Origin: Halicephalobus mephisto
Taxonomy: Eukaryota; Nematoda; Chromadorea; Rhabditida; Panagrolaimidae
Assembly (NCBI GenBank): GCA_009193035.1
Contig: SWDT01000001.1
Coordinates: 310,001-374,000 of the forward strand
DNA length: 64,000 bases
Direction: 5' to 3'
Part shown: positions 46,208 to 58,274 of the stretch, piece by piece
How positions within the stretch are numbered: position 1 is the first letter of the stretch
Layout of the letters: every line of letters starts with the position of its first letter
Notes under the pieces: model-generated
The model's input: only the letters and a program-made list of their open reading frames with translations
Told to the model about the DNA's origin: nothing
Databases searched by the model: none
Translations under genes and position numbers: made by a program

Positions 46208-46726
46208 AATTATTCGTCTTATCGAATTTTTAAGTTTTTATTGACGAATTTTTGTATGCACTTTTTTCACTTACATGCATTCGTGAGAACCAACGCTACT
46301 GTTTTGCCTTGACTCTTGCTTCGATTCTCTCTTTTATTCGGTGGACCCCATCACCATTACGATGCTGCATTTCAACAATTATTTATTTCAAAGTTTTATT
46401 TTTTTATCACTGAAACGATTAAATAAAACGTTTTACTCTATTGGCGGGAGATCGAACTGTTGAAATTAATTATTTTCATTTTTTCTGCAATCTTGAATTT
46501 CACATTTATGATTTTATTTCATGGAATTTGTGGTTCCCATATGTAGGTAGAAGTAAGATAACTTTACTGTAATACCACGTTTTTAGTCATCATATTTCCC
46601 ACCGAAAACCATGTATATTTTGTTCCATGTAATGCCCATGTAGATTTGAGCAGGTGAGATTTTGGTTTTCATTTGGCAGTACAGATTGTATTTTGAAATT
46701 AATTTACCATTTTTTAATATTTTCTA
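46208..46726. other. Plastin 3' flank / receptor promoter (duplicated block)
   Basis: No ORF. Includes about 46240-46345 with TGCATTCGTGAGAACCAACG and TTGATTCTCTCTTTTATTCGG-like words that recur almost unchanged at 52490-52600. It therefore belongs to the segment duplicated with the receptor genes. Confidence 0.6.
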
Positions 46727-47765
46727 ATGATTTCCGCAGACGATGCCTTTGCTGGTGGATCGATGATAGCTGTGGGTGTTTTCGGACTCACGTGTCATCT
46801 TCTAGAAGTGGGTAGTTTGTGGAAATTAGGGAAGAAGTATGTTGGCTTCCGACTGGTATTGGGACAATCATTCGCCGAGATCCTACTACTTTTGCAATTC
46901 GGTATTTGGCCAGGCCTAGTTTGTCTACTTAAAACTACTCTAGTGCCGGTGGAATATAAACTGTATGCTCACGTTTATATGGATATTATCTGGTTCGCAA
47001 TGTCATATATGCAGATTGCAGTCGGCATTTCTCGTCTTTGTTGTATTATAATACCGTTAAAATTTAGGAAATTTAATAACAGACATTGTTATTATATTTT
47101 TGCTATTATTTATTCTACCGCTACTATTCAAGCAATCATCGTACATACTGCTCCGTGGTTCGTGCCTCTATTTTATGATGCAAATGTTTATGGAACTACT
47201 GGTGATTTTATCAAGTATGATAGTGAAGGAACTAGCACATATTACTTTGTTGTTCATTTGATTATTATGGTAAGCTATCTGATTGTTTATTCGTCCGTAG
47301 CTGTAATTATATTTTTAAGAAGAAAGGTATTTAATAGTTTACATAAGAGTATAATTACTGAGCTTTTAGCAACTATTTATAACTGGAACGGGAAAGAAAG
47401 ATGGAGTCGAGAGACAGAGTTCAATGATCCAATCAGTTGAAATTAGACTAATTTTCCCTGCCATGATAAGTGCTGCTCTTTTCATAATTGGTAGGTTTAT
47501 TTCTGTGTACTAAGTATTTGAGAATCTAATTTTAGGACAGATTCTAATTACGGGAGGTCTTGGCCAAAATAAATGGACAGGTTATTTTGTCATGATTATT
47601 TTCTCCTTCCAATGTTTGTCTCCACCTATACTTAGATTTATTTTCAGTCCATCCTTGAGGACGGAAGTTATTCAAAAAGTAATATTAAAAGGAACAAGTA
47701 ATCCGGGTATTCAAGTTGCTACTATTATTCCCCTTAAACAGCCATCCCATAACATTGAGAAATAA
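46727..47765 (+). CDS. Serpentine 7TM chemoreceptor-like gene, copy 1
   Basis: Three exons (46727-47326, 47370-47490, 47536-47765) give an intact 316-residue protein. About seven hydrophobic segments are visible: SMIAVGVFGLTCHLLEVGSL, SFAEILLLLQFGIWPGLVCL, YMDIIWFAMSYMQIAVGISR (followed by LCCIIIPLKF, the place of the DRY/ER motif), YYIFAIIYSTATIQAIIV, YYFVVHLIIMVSYLIVYSSV, LIFPAMISAALFIIGQI and WTGYFVMIIFSFQCLSPPIL. The ending SLRTEVI is typical of nematode SR receptors. The layout resembles nematode srx/srt-class chemoreceptors, but the family cannot be fixed by eye. Introns are 43 and 45 nt. The second splice changes the frame of an apparent longer ORF that would otherwise end NDPIS. Confidence 0.75.
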
Positions 47766-49036
47766 AATAATTTATATTAAAATCAGCATGATTATTAAAA
47801 TAAGCAATTTTTCTGAAACAAAAAAACCATTTTTAATCACCAAAGGGGGGAAATTAGTCAAACACTGGATAACTTTAGCCAGAGAGCGAGATAACTGGAA
47901 ATTGTCCTGGGACCCGCGCAAAACTAACCGCAAGGTAAAGTAATGCGAAGTACGGGTCGATTAAGATTAAGATAAGAAGAATCGTCAAAGGCTTTATCAA
48001 TAAAATTGTTACACTCTGCCTGCTTGATATTATTCATTCTAACAGAATTATGATATTATTAATAGGGAAGATTCTCAAAAAAAGTAAAAATGAATTTTGA
48101 TTTAAAAATTATATTTTTTCAAGAGGAAGTAGATAATACCAAATGTACCATCACTTCTGAAAAAAGCTTGACGTTAAAATCTACGCATTTCCAAGTTGGG
48201 ATTTTTAACAACAAATAATTGGAATTGTTCATCTTGTCACGATTTTGAAATGTTCGTTAATAAAGTTATGTATTTGCTTATTTTCAAACATTCGTGAAAA
48301 TTATTGTTACGTTTGTTCCCTTAATTATTCCTTTAGTTTTTTTGTTGTAGAACACGAATCAGCTCCCGACATGAGATCTCCCGGAGTTCATAGAAGCCAG
48401 GTTGTTCTTGAGTGTGAACCGAGTTAGGTTTGGAGTTGCAGCGTTTAAGAAAAGCCCGCCAAATCCCCCAGCACAGCGTGGAAGAAAAATAGAGATTGCT
48501 GTTCCTTAGTTGCAATATACAAGGGAAATCTAAGTGTTTTTCCTAAAATATTGTATTATATTCTGTCACTTGATAAAGGAAACGGAGTATTTCCTCGCCA
48601 GAACTCTGTGAATTACGTGATTATACATAACACCTCTATTCAATGAACTCCACCATCATTACGAAGCTACAGTTTGATAATCATTTACTTCAAAGTTTAT
48701 TTTTCATCATTGAAAAGATTTAATAAAACACTTTCTTCTATCAACAGTAGAAATTATTAAACGTAACAATTTACGTCTTTCTAAAGCTTTTAATTTAAGA
48801 CATCTGCATTTTGTGCTCCTTGAAATTAGTAGTTCTCATAGGTAGTTAGAAATAATATAATTTTATGGCAGTATCAGGCATTCAGTTATTATACTTCCCC
48901 CTTGAAACCACGTATATTTTTTACTAAGAAATGGACATTTAGATTTCAACAGGTGAACTTTTTATTTTCATTTCCAAATACGGATTTTATTTTGAAATAT
49001 TCCCACATATGAAATAACGTTTTGTAATACTTTCTC
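47766..49036. other. Spacer between receptor copies 1 and 2
   Basis: 1.27 kb with no intact gene. It contains a degenerate copy of the plastin 3' end (see 48060-48205) and a weaker version of the downstream flank (about 48245-48330). The stretch near 48350-48480 is GC-richer and has no match in the other spacers. Confidence 0.6.
48060..48205 (+). repeat. Decayed duplicate of plastin exon 4 end, intron and exon 5 (copy for receptor 2)
   Basis: Order and wording follow plastin 45920-46050: GAAGATTCTCAAAAAAAGTA for the exon 4/intron border, then GATAATACCAAATGTACCAT for GATAACGCCAAGTACGCCAT, ACTTCTGAAAAAAGCTTGAC, and AAATCTACGCATTTCCAAG for the codons for KIYALP. Frame broken, no function expected. 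Confidence 0.8.
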
Positions 49037-49666
49037 ATGGTTTCTGCAGATGATGCCTTTGCAGGTGGATCGATGATAGCCGTGGGTATTTTCGGACTCA
49101 CGTGTCATCTTCTAGAAGTGGGTAGTTTGTGGAAATTAGGGAAGAAGTATGTTGGCTTCCGACTGGTATTGGGACAATCATTCGCCGAGATACTTCTACT
49201 TTTGCAATTCGGTATTTGGCCAGGCCTAGTTTGTCTACTTAAAACTACTCTAGTGCCGGTGGAATATAAACTGTATGCTCACGTTTATATGGATATTATC
49301 TGGTTCGCAATGTCATATATGCAAGTTGCAGTGGGGATTTCTCGTCTTTGTTGTGTTATAATGCCGCTGAAATTTAGGAAATTCAACAAAAAACATTGCA
49401 ATTATATTTTTGCTTTTATTTATTGTACCGCTACTATTCAAGCAATCATCGTACATACTGCTCCATGGTTCGTACCTCTATTTTACGACGTGAATGCTTA
49501 TGGAACTACTGGTGATTTTGTAAAGTAAGTAGTGAAGGAACTAGTGCATATTACTTTGTTGTTCACTTAATTATTATGGGAAGCTATCTGATTGTCTATT
49601 CGTCTGTAGCCGTAATTGTATTTTTGAAAAGAAAGGTATCTATAGTATGTCATATGAGAATATTAA

Positions 49667-51724
49667 CACATTGCGTACTGAGGCCTTTTACAAATATTTT
49701 TACCTGTGCCCGCTGCCTGTTTATTTTATATCGTGGCGTGCGCCATATGCTGGCTCACGCGGTCATATATGACGGATTTTTCGTTTTTAGTTTTTGTACG
49801 TGATAATTTCTGTGTTGATTGATAATTTTTACGTGATTTTTTGCTTATAGATAACTAATAAATATTTTTTAGATAATCATGGATGATCTCAACAGTAGTT
49901 TTGACAGACTTCTCTTAGACAGCGAAGATGAAATCGAGTCCAATGAGATAGATCAGGCTATCTTCCCCGTTTTAGAAGACGATAGCGATGATGACGATGT
50001 CGATGACGATGTCGATAATGATGTCGATGAAGAATTCCAAAACTCACAGAGACTACATTGGTCCGATTCCATTACTGAACATGATAATATCCCATTCACC
50101 GATGAATCAGGAATAATTGACAATGAACTTTACCAGTATACTAAACCTATTCAATTTTATCGGCGATTTGTCAATAAAGAATTCATAGACTTAATTCTGT
50201 TGGAAACAAATAAGTATGGATTAAACAAATACACATCATTCAAGTCTCTCGAACAAGGGGAATTTTGGAAATTTCTAGCTATTTGTATTCATATGGGGAT
50301 TGAACATAGATCTAATCTAAAGGAATACTGGTCTACTAGAATTGTTTATAGTCAATCTTTTGCTGCAAAGTACATGTCCAGAACAAGATTCATTGAAATA
50401 TTGAATTCACTCCATTTTGCAGATAATTTGACTTCTAATCGTGAAAATAGACTATACAAGATTGATGGAATCGTTCAGTTGTTGAATAAGACATTTTTTG
50501 AAGTGTATAAAGCAGGCCAAAACGTCTGCATTGATGAGAGTATGGTTCCGTTCAGGGCAGAGTGATTTTCAAGCAATATATACAAGGAAAAAGACATAAA
50601 TATGGTATTAAGTTATTTAAAATTTGTTCGGAAGGCGGATACACTTGTCGGTTCATAGTCTACGCTGGTAAAGATATTAATCGTCAAGGATCAGTAGCAG
50701 AAAACGTAGTAATGAAATTAATGGAGGGATTGTTGGATTATGGTAGAAAACTCTATACTGATAATTTTTATACTTCAATTCCACTGGCTGAGAAACTGCT
50801 TCAAAAAAAAAAACTCATCTTATAGGCACATTAAGAAAAGAATAGAGTTGGCATTCCAAAAGACGTGATTAACAAGAAGCTCAAACGTGGGGAAGATATT
50901 ATTAGACAAAATAATTCTGGCATTAGCATAATGAAATGGAGAAGCAAACGTGATGTTTTAATGTTGTCTACAATGCATGACGGCACCAGGACTTCTAATA
51001 AAAAGCCGAAAATAATCGAAGACTACAACCAAGTTAAGGGGTATGTAGACCTTTCCGATCAAATGGGATCTTATACCCCATTTGTGAGGAAAACCAGTAA
51101 GTGGTATTTGCGGTTGTTTTTCCATTTAGTCATCCAGACTACTATGGTGAATGCATGGAAGCTTTTTTGTATACTAATAATAAAATTAGCATCAAGGAAT
51201 TCAAATGCCAGATTATTGAGGCCATCCTAACAGAAGATATAGAAAATAAAGAAGATAGACCAACATTATCATCTCAACATCATAGTCTTGTACAAGTTCC
51301 AGGAGCTAAGTATGTAACAAGACGCAGATGTACTCAGTGTTACAAGAATCTCGAACACACAAATGGTGCTCCTTATGCCAGAACCCATGCCAAACGAGTC
51401 AATACAAAGTGTTCTAGTTGTGATAAATTTTTCTGTCTTGACTGTTTCCAGTGCAAACATAGACGGTGTTCATTATAAATAATAAATATATAGTTAGAAT
51501 TCACATCTTCATATCGCAATGTAATTATAAATCTGGCATGGCCCAGACGTATGCAATAATTTTAGAGATTCAGAACTACCTACTGACAAAAAAAAATTTG
51601 AAAAAAAATACGATATTTCGGAGAAAATTAATTTTTGAAAAGCGTGAACCAGCATGTGGCGCACGTGGCCATAGATAGACAAATTTTCGTGCGCCATATG
51701 CTGGCGCACACGGTACGCAATGTG
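49667..51724 (+). mobile_element. piggyBac DNA transposon (2,058 bp)
   Basis: Flanked by TTAA (49663-49666 and 51725-51728), with inverted ends CACATTGCGTAC and GTACGCAATGTG. A subterminal word GTGCGCCATATGCTGGC occurs near both ends in the same orientation (about 49739 and 51690). It encodes a piggyBac transposase in broken pieces. The ends differ from those of the MITE at 8704-9763, so it is not that element's direct parent. Confidence 0.92.
49879..51478 (+). pseudogene. piggyBac transposase (PGBD-like), frameshifted
   Basis: Starts MDDLNSSFDRLLLD with a strongly acidic N-terminus (SDDDDVDDDVDNDVDEE). The DDE_Tnp_1_7 catalytic region has all three Asp contexts: VCIDESMVPF, YTDNFYTS and VDLSDQM. 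A Cys/His-rich C-terminus (CTQCYKNL, KCSSCDKFFCLDCFQCKHRRC) matches the zinc-binding domain of piggyBac transposases. Frame changes occur near 50560, near 50815 (in a long A run) and near 51160. Two of them are single-base events and could be assembly errors, but three in 1.6 kb makes decay more likely. Confidence 0.85.
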
Positions 51725-52146
51725 TTAATAACAAAATTTTAGCAATTGCCTATAACTGGAAAGAAAAAGAAATCAAACGCAACCGATAGACAGATATAAT
51801 GGCTCAATCAGTCGAAATTAGACTAATTTTCCCTGCTATGATAAGTGCTGTTCTGTTCATAATCGGTAGTTTTATTTCTGTGTACTAAGTATCTAAGAAT
51901 CTAATTTTAGGACAAATTCTAATTAATGGAGGTCTTGGCCAAAATAAATGGACAGGTTATTTTGTCATGATTATTTTCTCCTTCCAATGTTTATCTCCAC
52001 CTATATTGAGATTTATTTTCAGTCCATCCTTGAGGACTGAACTTCTTCAGAAAATAATGCCAAAAGGGAAAACAACAAGTAGTCCAGCTATTCAAGTTAC
52101 TACTGTTATGCCTTTTAGACAACTATCTCATTTCATTGAAAAGTAA

Positions 52147-52979
52147 AATAATTTATATAAAAAGCCATATTAATTTTTAAAATAAACACGTTTTTGTCCA
52201 AAAAAAATTGTTTTTTAAACTTCAGACTTTTCGAATATAGTTGCTAGACTGTAACTAATTGACACTATTCATTCTAACATAATTAACTATAATGTTGTCA
52301 ATTGAAGAGATTCCGAAAAGGTAAGAATGAAGTTTTTTAAATTATATTTTTTTCAAAAGAAATTAGATGATTCCAAATATATCATTACTTCTGAGAAAAA
52401 CTTGACGTTAAGATCTACGCACTTCCAAGTTGGAATTCCTGATTTAAAGTAGTTGTTACCATTTGGTGTGTAATATTTTTGGAGTTTTTACTGACAAATT
52501 TTTGTATGCATTTTTTTCACCCACATGCATTCGTGAGAACCAACGCTACCGTTTTTTGCCCTGATTCTTGCTTTGATTCTCTCTTTTATTCGGTAAATTT
52601 CACCATTATTAAAATACGATATTTTAACATTCATTTATTTTAATGTTTTTCTTTTTTCATCGCGAAATGATTAGATAAAATGTTCTTTTCTGTCAAAAGT
52701 ACATGAGCTATTAAAAGTAATAATTTCACTTTTCTCTGTAGTTGTTATTTCGATACGTCAATATTTTTTGCTTCGGGAGATTAGCAGTTTTTATTGGTAA
52801 TAGGGAGTAATTCAATTTTAGTCTAATGTAGGAAATACTGTTATTTGATTCCTTACTTTAACCGTGTATATTTTTACTAAATAATGCTCATTTAGATTTG
52901 AACAGCTGAAATTTTTATATCCATTTCTAAATACGAATTGTATTTTCAAATTTTTACCAACGATTGTTAATCCTTTATT
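52147..52979. other. Spacer between receptor copies 2 and 3, with duplicated plastin-end fragment
   Basis: Contains a decayed plastin exon 4/5 copy at about 52300-52440 (GATTCCGAAAAGGTAAGAAT, then ATCATTACTTCTGAGAAAAA and AGATCTACGCACTTCCAAG) and the flanking block at 52490-52600 that matches 46240-46345. No gene of its own. Confidence 0.75.
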
Positions 52980-54018
52980 ATGATTTCCGCAGACGATGCC
53001 TTTGCTGGTGGATCGATGATAGCTGTGGGTGTTTTCGGACTCACGTGTCATCTTCTAGAAGTGGGTAGTTTGTGGAAATTAGGGAAGAAGTATGTTGGTT
53101 TCCGATTGATTTTGGGGCAATCATTCGCCGAGATCCTACTACTTTTGCAGTATGGTATTTGGCCAGGACTTGTTTGTCTGCTTAAAACTACTATAATACC
53201 AATAGAATATAAACTTTATGCTCATATTTACCTGAATGTGCTTTGGTTCGCAATGTCATATATGCAGACTGCAGTGGGCATTTCTCGTCTTTGTTGTGTT
53301 TTAATACCAGTAAAATTTAGGAAATTTAATAACAGACATTGTTATTATATTTTTGGTGTTGTTTATTCTATTGTTATTATTCAAGAAATCATCGTACATA
53401 CTGCTCCGTGGTTCGTACCTCTATTTTACGACGTGAATGCTTATGGACTTACTGGAGATTTTGTCAAATTTAACAATGAAGGAACGAATACGTATTACTT
53501 TGTTGTTCATTTGATTATTATGGGAAGCTATCTTATTGTTTATTTATCAGTAGTAGTAATTGTATTTTTGAAAAGAAAGGTATTTAATAGTTTACATAAA
53601 AGTATAATTACTGAGTTTTTAGCAACTATTTATAACTAAAACAGGAAAGAAAGACGGAGCCGAGAGACAGAGTTCAATGACTCAATCAGTTGAAATCAGA
53701 TTAATTTTCCCTGCCATGACAAATGCTGTTCTGTTCATAATCGGTAGGTTTATTTCTGTCTACTAAGTATTTGAGAATCTAATTTTAGGACAAATTCTAA
53801 TTACGGGAGGTCTTGGCCAAAATAAATGGACAGGTTATTTTGTCATGATTATTTTCTCCTTCCAATGTTTATCTCCACCTATATTGAGATTTATTTCCTG
53901 TCCATCCCTGAGGACTGAAATTATTCGGAAGGTGATGTTAAAGGGAAAAACAACAAGTAGTCCAGCTATTCAAGTTACTACTGTTATTCCCTTTAGACAA
54001 CTGTCCCGTAACATTTAG
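52980..54018 (+). CDS. Serpentine 7TM chemoreceptor-like gene, copy 3
   Basis: Three exons (52980-53579, 53623-53743, 53789-54018) with the same structure and lengths (600, 121 and 230 nt) as copy 1 give an intact 316-residue receptor. The first 60 residues are nearly identical to copies 1 and 2. Differences increase afterwards (YLNVLWFAMSYMQTAVGISR, YYIFGVVYSIVIIQEIIV, YLIVYLSVVVIVFL). The stop is TAG rather than TAA. It converges on the next minus-strand gene with 77 bp between stops. As for copy 1, the ligand is unknown. Confidence 0.75.
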
Positions 54019-54095
54019 AAGAAAAATAATTTATGTAAAAAGCCATAATAATTATTAAAATAAACACGTTTTTGCCCAAGCAGAAAAGTTATTTT

Positions 54096-57000
54096 CTAAC
54101 CGTCAAAGACTGGACAACAGATTCGGAATGTAGAGTCATGTGTGTAGAAACAAGCAGTTCCAGGGGGGCATCGTGGAGGATACCAAACATCGACTCCATC
54201 CCCACAAGCGACGATCATATTACTGGAATCTCTGATGGCCACATCCTTTGTGCAGAAAGTTAAATATCTTTCCTTTACTGTCGTTTTGGGAACAGGCACC
54301 GTGTGGTAGAAGGCAGCGGGGTCATAGGGAGTAGTGGTTGGTCTTCTAAAAGGAGTAGTTGGTGTTGTTTCGTCCTCTACCGATGTTTGATCAATAGATG
54401 TGAGCAGTTCTGAAGTCGTTGTTTCCACTTTATTAGTTGTTGTTGATGGTGGAGTTGTTGAAATGTCTCTAACTGCATTCATTGGAACTAGAGTTTCAAT
54501 ATTTTCTGTAATTTCATAATACACATATTGAAATAGGTGAAAAACTTACTTAGAATTGCTTGTAGTGTGTTTTCATCACTTTGCTCTACTTGCATTTCTT
54601 TAAGTATTTCCTCTAAAATATTTCATAATCATTAATGAGGTTAAATAATGCACTAAAGACCAGTTTGAACGTTGAGATTTTTAGTCAGACTTGTCCATAC
54701 TAAAGAAAAGTATATAAAAGTTACCCGTAATGTTCATTGGTATGTTATTAGGAGGTTTAAAATTTTTTACACCGTCTTTGGTGATGTTGAGATTAGCTTT
54801 CCTAGTTCGAGTTGCTATGAATTCTTTCAAAACCACCTCGTCAGGAATCGTGGGCATGGTTTGTACTTCATCTAGATCGTCTTTTGGGATATCGTCATTG
54901 ATATCTAAAAAAACTTCGGGCTCACGAGGAGTTGGAGAACGTCTGATTTCAAAGGGACTTTCACTCTCATATCGAGTACTCGGTTTCCGGAATCTCGGGT
55001 TCGCAGTAGCAACAAATTCTTCCTCTGTTTCTAGGATTTCGTTGATTGGCTCTTTTCTTGGTCTTGAATTTATTGTAGGTACATCCTGACTTTCAAATGG
55101 AGAAGCTCTAGTTTCTTCATCAACATATGGCCGTTCAAGCGACTTGGGTTGGTTTTCTATAGGTCGTCTTCGTGGAGGATGTCTTGTTGTAGGAAGTGGC
55201 TTTCCAGGGACATAGGATGGTCTTGCTGTTGGTCTGAATAAGTCATCGTACTCTTCAAAATCTGAAACAGAGTCAACATAAACTGGACGTCGAGGTGAAT
55301 AACGTGGCAGATCTCCCGGTTTCCGTGAGCGATAAGTTGATGGTGGAGAAGGGAAATTGTCCAAAGGCGGCAAAGTCACGTCACTAAGTTTCTAAAATAT
55401 GCGTCAACGATAATATTTTGAACATAAAAGCTATACCCCGACTGGTGATCTTCTGGTTTCTTCGGAATTAGAGGCTGCTAATAGTATATCTTCTGGTATT
55501 TCTTCCACTGCTGGCTTTAAAATAGGTTTTCTTATTATTTTTTTCCGATTTTTTTTGATAATCCTTAAGATAGGAGTGTTAGGTTCTACAGGAGTATTAA
55601 AGGTAGAGGTTTGTGGTGCCTCGTTAATCGTAGATGTTGTGGGCAAAGGTGATTCTGTGGTTATTATTGTTATTTTGTCCACCATTCGTGAACTCGACGT
55701 CAACACCTGTGGGGTTTGAGTTCTGAGCTTTGTAGCAGGACTTGTTGTTAAAACGTCAGGTGCATGATCTGTTGTTAGTCCCCCTGTTGGTTCAACCTCG
55801 CCAAAAGGGTCATCATTTACGTCAGATGTGAACGAGAGGCGATTCATAGTATGTTTTGGTTTTTTAGACAGTGATTCGGTTGGCAATGTTATTTTAGCGG
55901 AAGGCAACAGTTCTGGTTCAAAAACGTCCCTTTCTTCTGAATCTTCGGCCTTACGACGCTGTTAATTACAGTAGTGACTTAGCTTGCAAACATGAAACTC
56001 ACCTCGAACGAGTCGACTACAGGACGTTCTGCGCTTTTTTCTTCCTTAAACATATTATTACCAATTTTTGCAGATGATGCTGTTTCCTCTGTCGTAGAAA
56101 TTTCACTAAGCATTTCAACACTGGCTTTGAAGAGCTCATCTGCCCTGATGGGATCCGATTCTTTCTCAATTTCTTTCGCCAACTGTTCAGCTACTTTTTC
56201 TATATCAGTTTGTTGCTTCACTCCAGATACTTTTACGGCTAACTCAACATTATTTTCTATTTTCTTGGGTTGAAGTGTTTTGAACTTTACTTTTTCATCT
56301 TCGGGATCCTTGTCGTTTATTAAAACAACACTCTCAGGTGTTGTTGATGGAACATTTGAACTTATGGCTGATACTGTGGATTTTGACGTACTAGATTGTA
56401 TTTCAGGAGCTTTTGGATTGGACACGTCAAGGTTTTCCAGCTCTTGGTTCTCATGTATTTTGTTCTTTGGAGTTGTGGAAGGTATTTTGGTGGTCGAAAT
56501 TGTATTTATGGAGGAAGTTGTTTCCAATTTTCCAACTAAATATAGCATTTTGCAAATGTAATAATAAATTATTTATTTACCAATTGATGTTGTTGGTGAT
56601 GGTGGTGTTGTAGTTGGTACTGTTGTTGTAATGGGTTTCGTTGTTGTTGTTTTAACATCATTTAAAATTTGACCTGAAAAGAGCGAATTAATTATTCAAG
56701 AAAGTAGCTCGTTAGTGGGGCGTATTTACACTGATTTCTATAATTAAATCAGATGGAAAAATTCACTTACCAATTGCACGCGGTACCAAATCACAAAATC
56801 GAACTTTGTAAAGATTCTGTTCAATCGAAATTGCATTTATGAGTTTCCCATTTAACCTAAAAAGTGCATAAATGGAGGAATGAAGTAGTAAGGTCGTACT
56901 GTATTTCCGCTTTGGATTCTGTTCCAATAGGTTTCCCAAATCTCAGATCAGCACAGTTGGTGGAATCTCTTGTTCGCATTCGACAACACATGATTTGAAT

Positions 57001-57446
57001 CCTAAAAATAAACTCAATTTCCATAAAGAATAACGGACAACCTGGTGTCTGTTACTCTGCTAATTCCAGCAATATATTCTCGAGGGGTACAGGTGAAGGA
57101 AACGTTTGTATCCATTATGGGGTCAAACATACCTGTGTAATGGCAATCTTCGCGCTCCAGATCTTGAATTCCTTGAGGAATATGCTCCCAAGGATATATC
57201 TATAAGGAAAATAAAGATTTAGATAAACCGACCAAGTAGTACCTCATTAATAGGATTACAACTCAGAGCGAAAACAGTATCCTGCCGGAGACGTCCTTCA
57301 GATTCAGCCATTTTAATAGTTAATCTTTGAACTCCCGACTTTTGGGGACATTCGATTCTGAAGTTGTCAAACGGAGAGGAAATCAGAACACAAGTCACAT
57401 AACTCCATTGTAGTAAGGAAACCCAGAGTACTATCTTCCAATCCAT
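54096..57446 (-). CDS. Large secreted protein: Cys-containing N-terminal domain, Thr/Ser/Pro-rich middle, Cys-rich C-terminus
   Basis: Starts at 57446 with MDWKIVLWVSLLQWSYVTCV (signal peptide) and ends at 54096, with at least ten short exons. The N-terminal 180 residues have FRIECPQ, RQDTVFALSC, DCHYTGMFDP, FTCTPREYIAGISRV and IQIMCCRMR. The repeated F.C..EYI.GI......R.IQ..CC pattern resembles dermatopontin-like extracellular domains (tentative). The middle (about 56700-54300) is rich in Thr, Ser and Pro with clusters of TTT and PSTT, suggesting mucin-type O-glycosylation. The C-terminus has a compact eight-Cys segment (TFCTKDVAI, VACGDGVD, RCPPGTACF, ICCPVF). It is probably a cuticle or extracellular-matrix protein. 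Individual exon borders in the middle were not all resolved. Confidence 0.6.
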
Positions 57447-58064
57447 ATTATCACGCAAAATCCCAGAACTTAAAAAAGACACCTGCTGTACTGATCAACT
57501 CCTTCTGGAATCGCTCAGGAACGAAGAATCACCTCTCTCCCCTGGACAAACGTCCGGAGAAATGGTTTTTACGCACTCATCTATCGACGATAGGGTATCC
57601 AGGAGAAAAATCAGAGGAACTTTTGTGCATTTTTCCCGTGACAATGATAAGTAGGTCAAAACGGGTCATCGGCATTTCTTTTTTCTTTTGCAATTGTGAC
57701 TTCATGGTGGATGTTGTTAAGCAGATATCATGACACCAACATTTAATGGGAAACTATAAATTTACAAATTTAATCAAAAAGTGGGAATAAAAATGATTTG
57801 TAATTACTAAAAGGTTTGGGTTTAATTGGACATTCCTCACTAACCATCTAACCCACGAAATAAGGACCGATGGAAGGGGAAATTACTGGCTTCCGGTCTT
57901 GATGTGTATCATCAATCGGTATCTCTCTTGTTGTCTCAACCTTGTTACTGCAAACACCGCGCAACGGCGGTAGTTATTTCTCTCCCTTATTCTGTTACCA
58001 TGTGACAAGTTTATTCTCTACTCTGATTTCTAAAATTTCATAATTGCAAAAGTTCGGCATCGGA
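57447..58064. promoter_or_regulatory. Divergent intergenic region
   Basis: 618 bp between the start of the secreted protein (-) and the 69-aa gene (+). No ORF. It should hold both promoters; I recognise no specific element. Confidence 0.45.
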
Positions 58065-58274
58065 ATGCGTGTTTCAACAGTCATCTTATTCCTTTCATGG
58101 ATAACGGTTACCACTTCAAATGAAATTCTAGCGGATACATTCCAACAAATTTCAACCAATGTTGATTTGAGAGATCATGCGCTCTTTCAGCTCATCATTG
58201 GAACAATAGCGATCTCCGTTATCGCCGTATGTGTAGTACGTTACCCAGCCATCGATTTGTTGGGATTTACTTAG
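58065..58274 (+). CDS. Small membrane protein, 69 aa
   Basis: Single exon. An N-terminal signal-like segment MRVSTVILFLSWITVTTS is followed by a short polar stretch and a second hydrophobic segment LFQLIIGTIAISVIAVCVV, then RYPAIDLLGFT. That would make a small type I membrane protein, or a two-TM hairpin if the signal is not cleaved. No family recognised. It lies tail to tail with the polymerase gene (262 bp between stops). Coding status rests on the ordered hydrophobic pattern only. Confidence 0.5.
   Translation: MRVSTVILFLSWITVTTSNEILADTFQQISTNVDLRDHALFQLIIGTIAISVIAVCVVRYPAIDLLGFT

Larger units (their letters stand above)
49037..52146 (+). pseudogene. Serpentine receptor copy 2, pseudogene interrupted by piggyBac
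   Basis: The first exon is very close to copy 1 (starting MVSADDAFAGGS) until about 49520, where a one-base loss relative to copy 1 produces TAA just after GDFVK. The rest of exon 1 resumes to AAAAGAAAG at 49635. The first intron then contains the piggyBac element (49667-51724 within TTAA). After it, exon 2 remnants (about 51742-51869) and exon 3 (to TAA at 52144-52146) remain recognisable: LIFPAMISAVLFII and WTGYFVMIIFSFQCL. The frameshift alone is disabling; the insertion is intronic. Confidence 0.82.

Noticed and set aside
47370..47440. Read-through C-terminus of receptor copy 1 ending NDPIS
   Set aside because: Splicing at 47326/47370 restores the frame of the last two membrane segments, and copy 3 shows the same structure.
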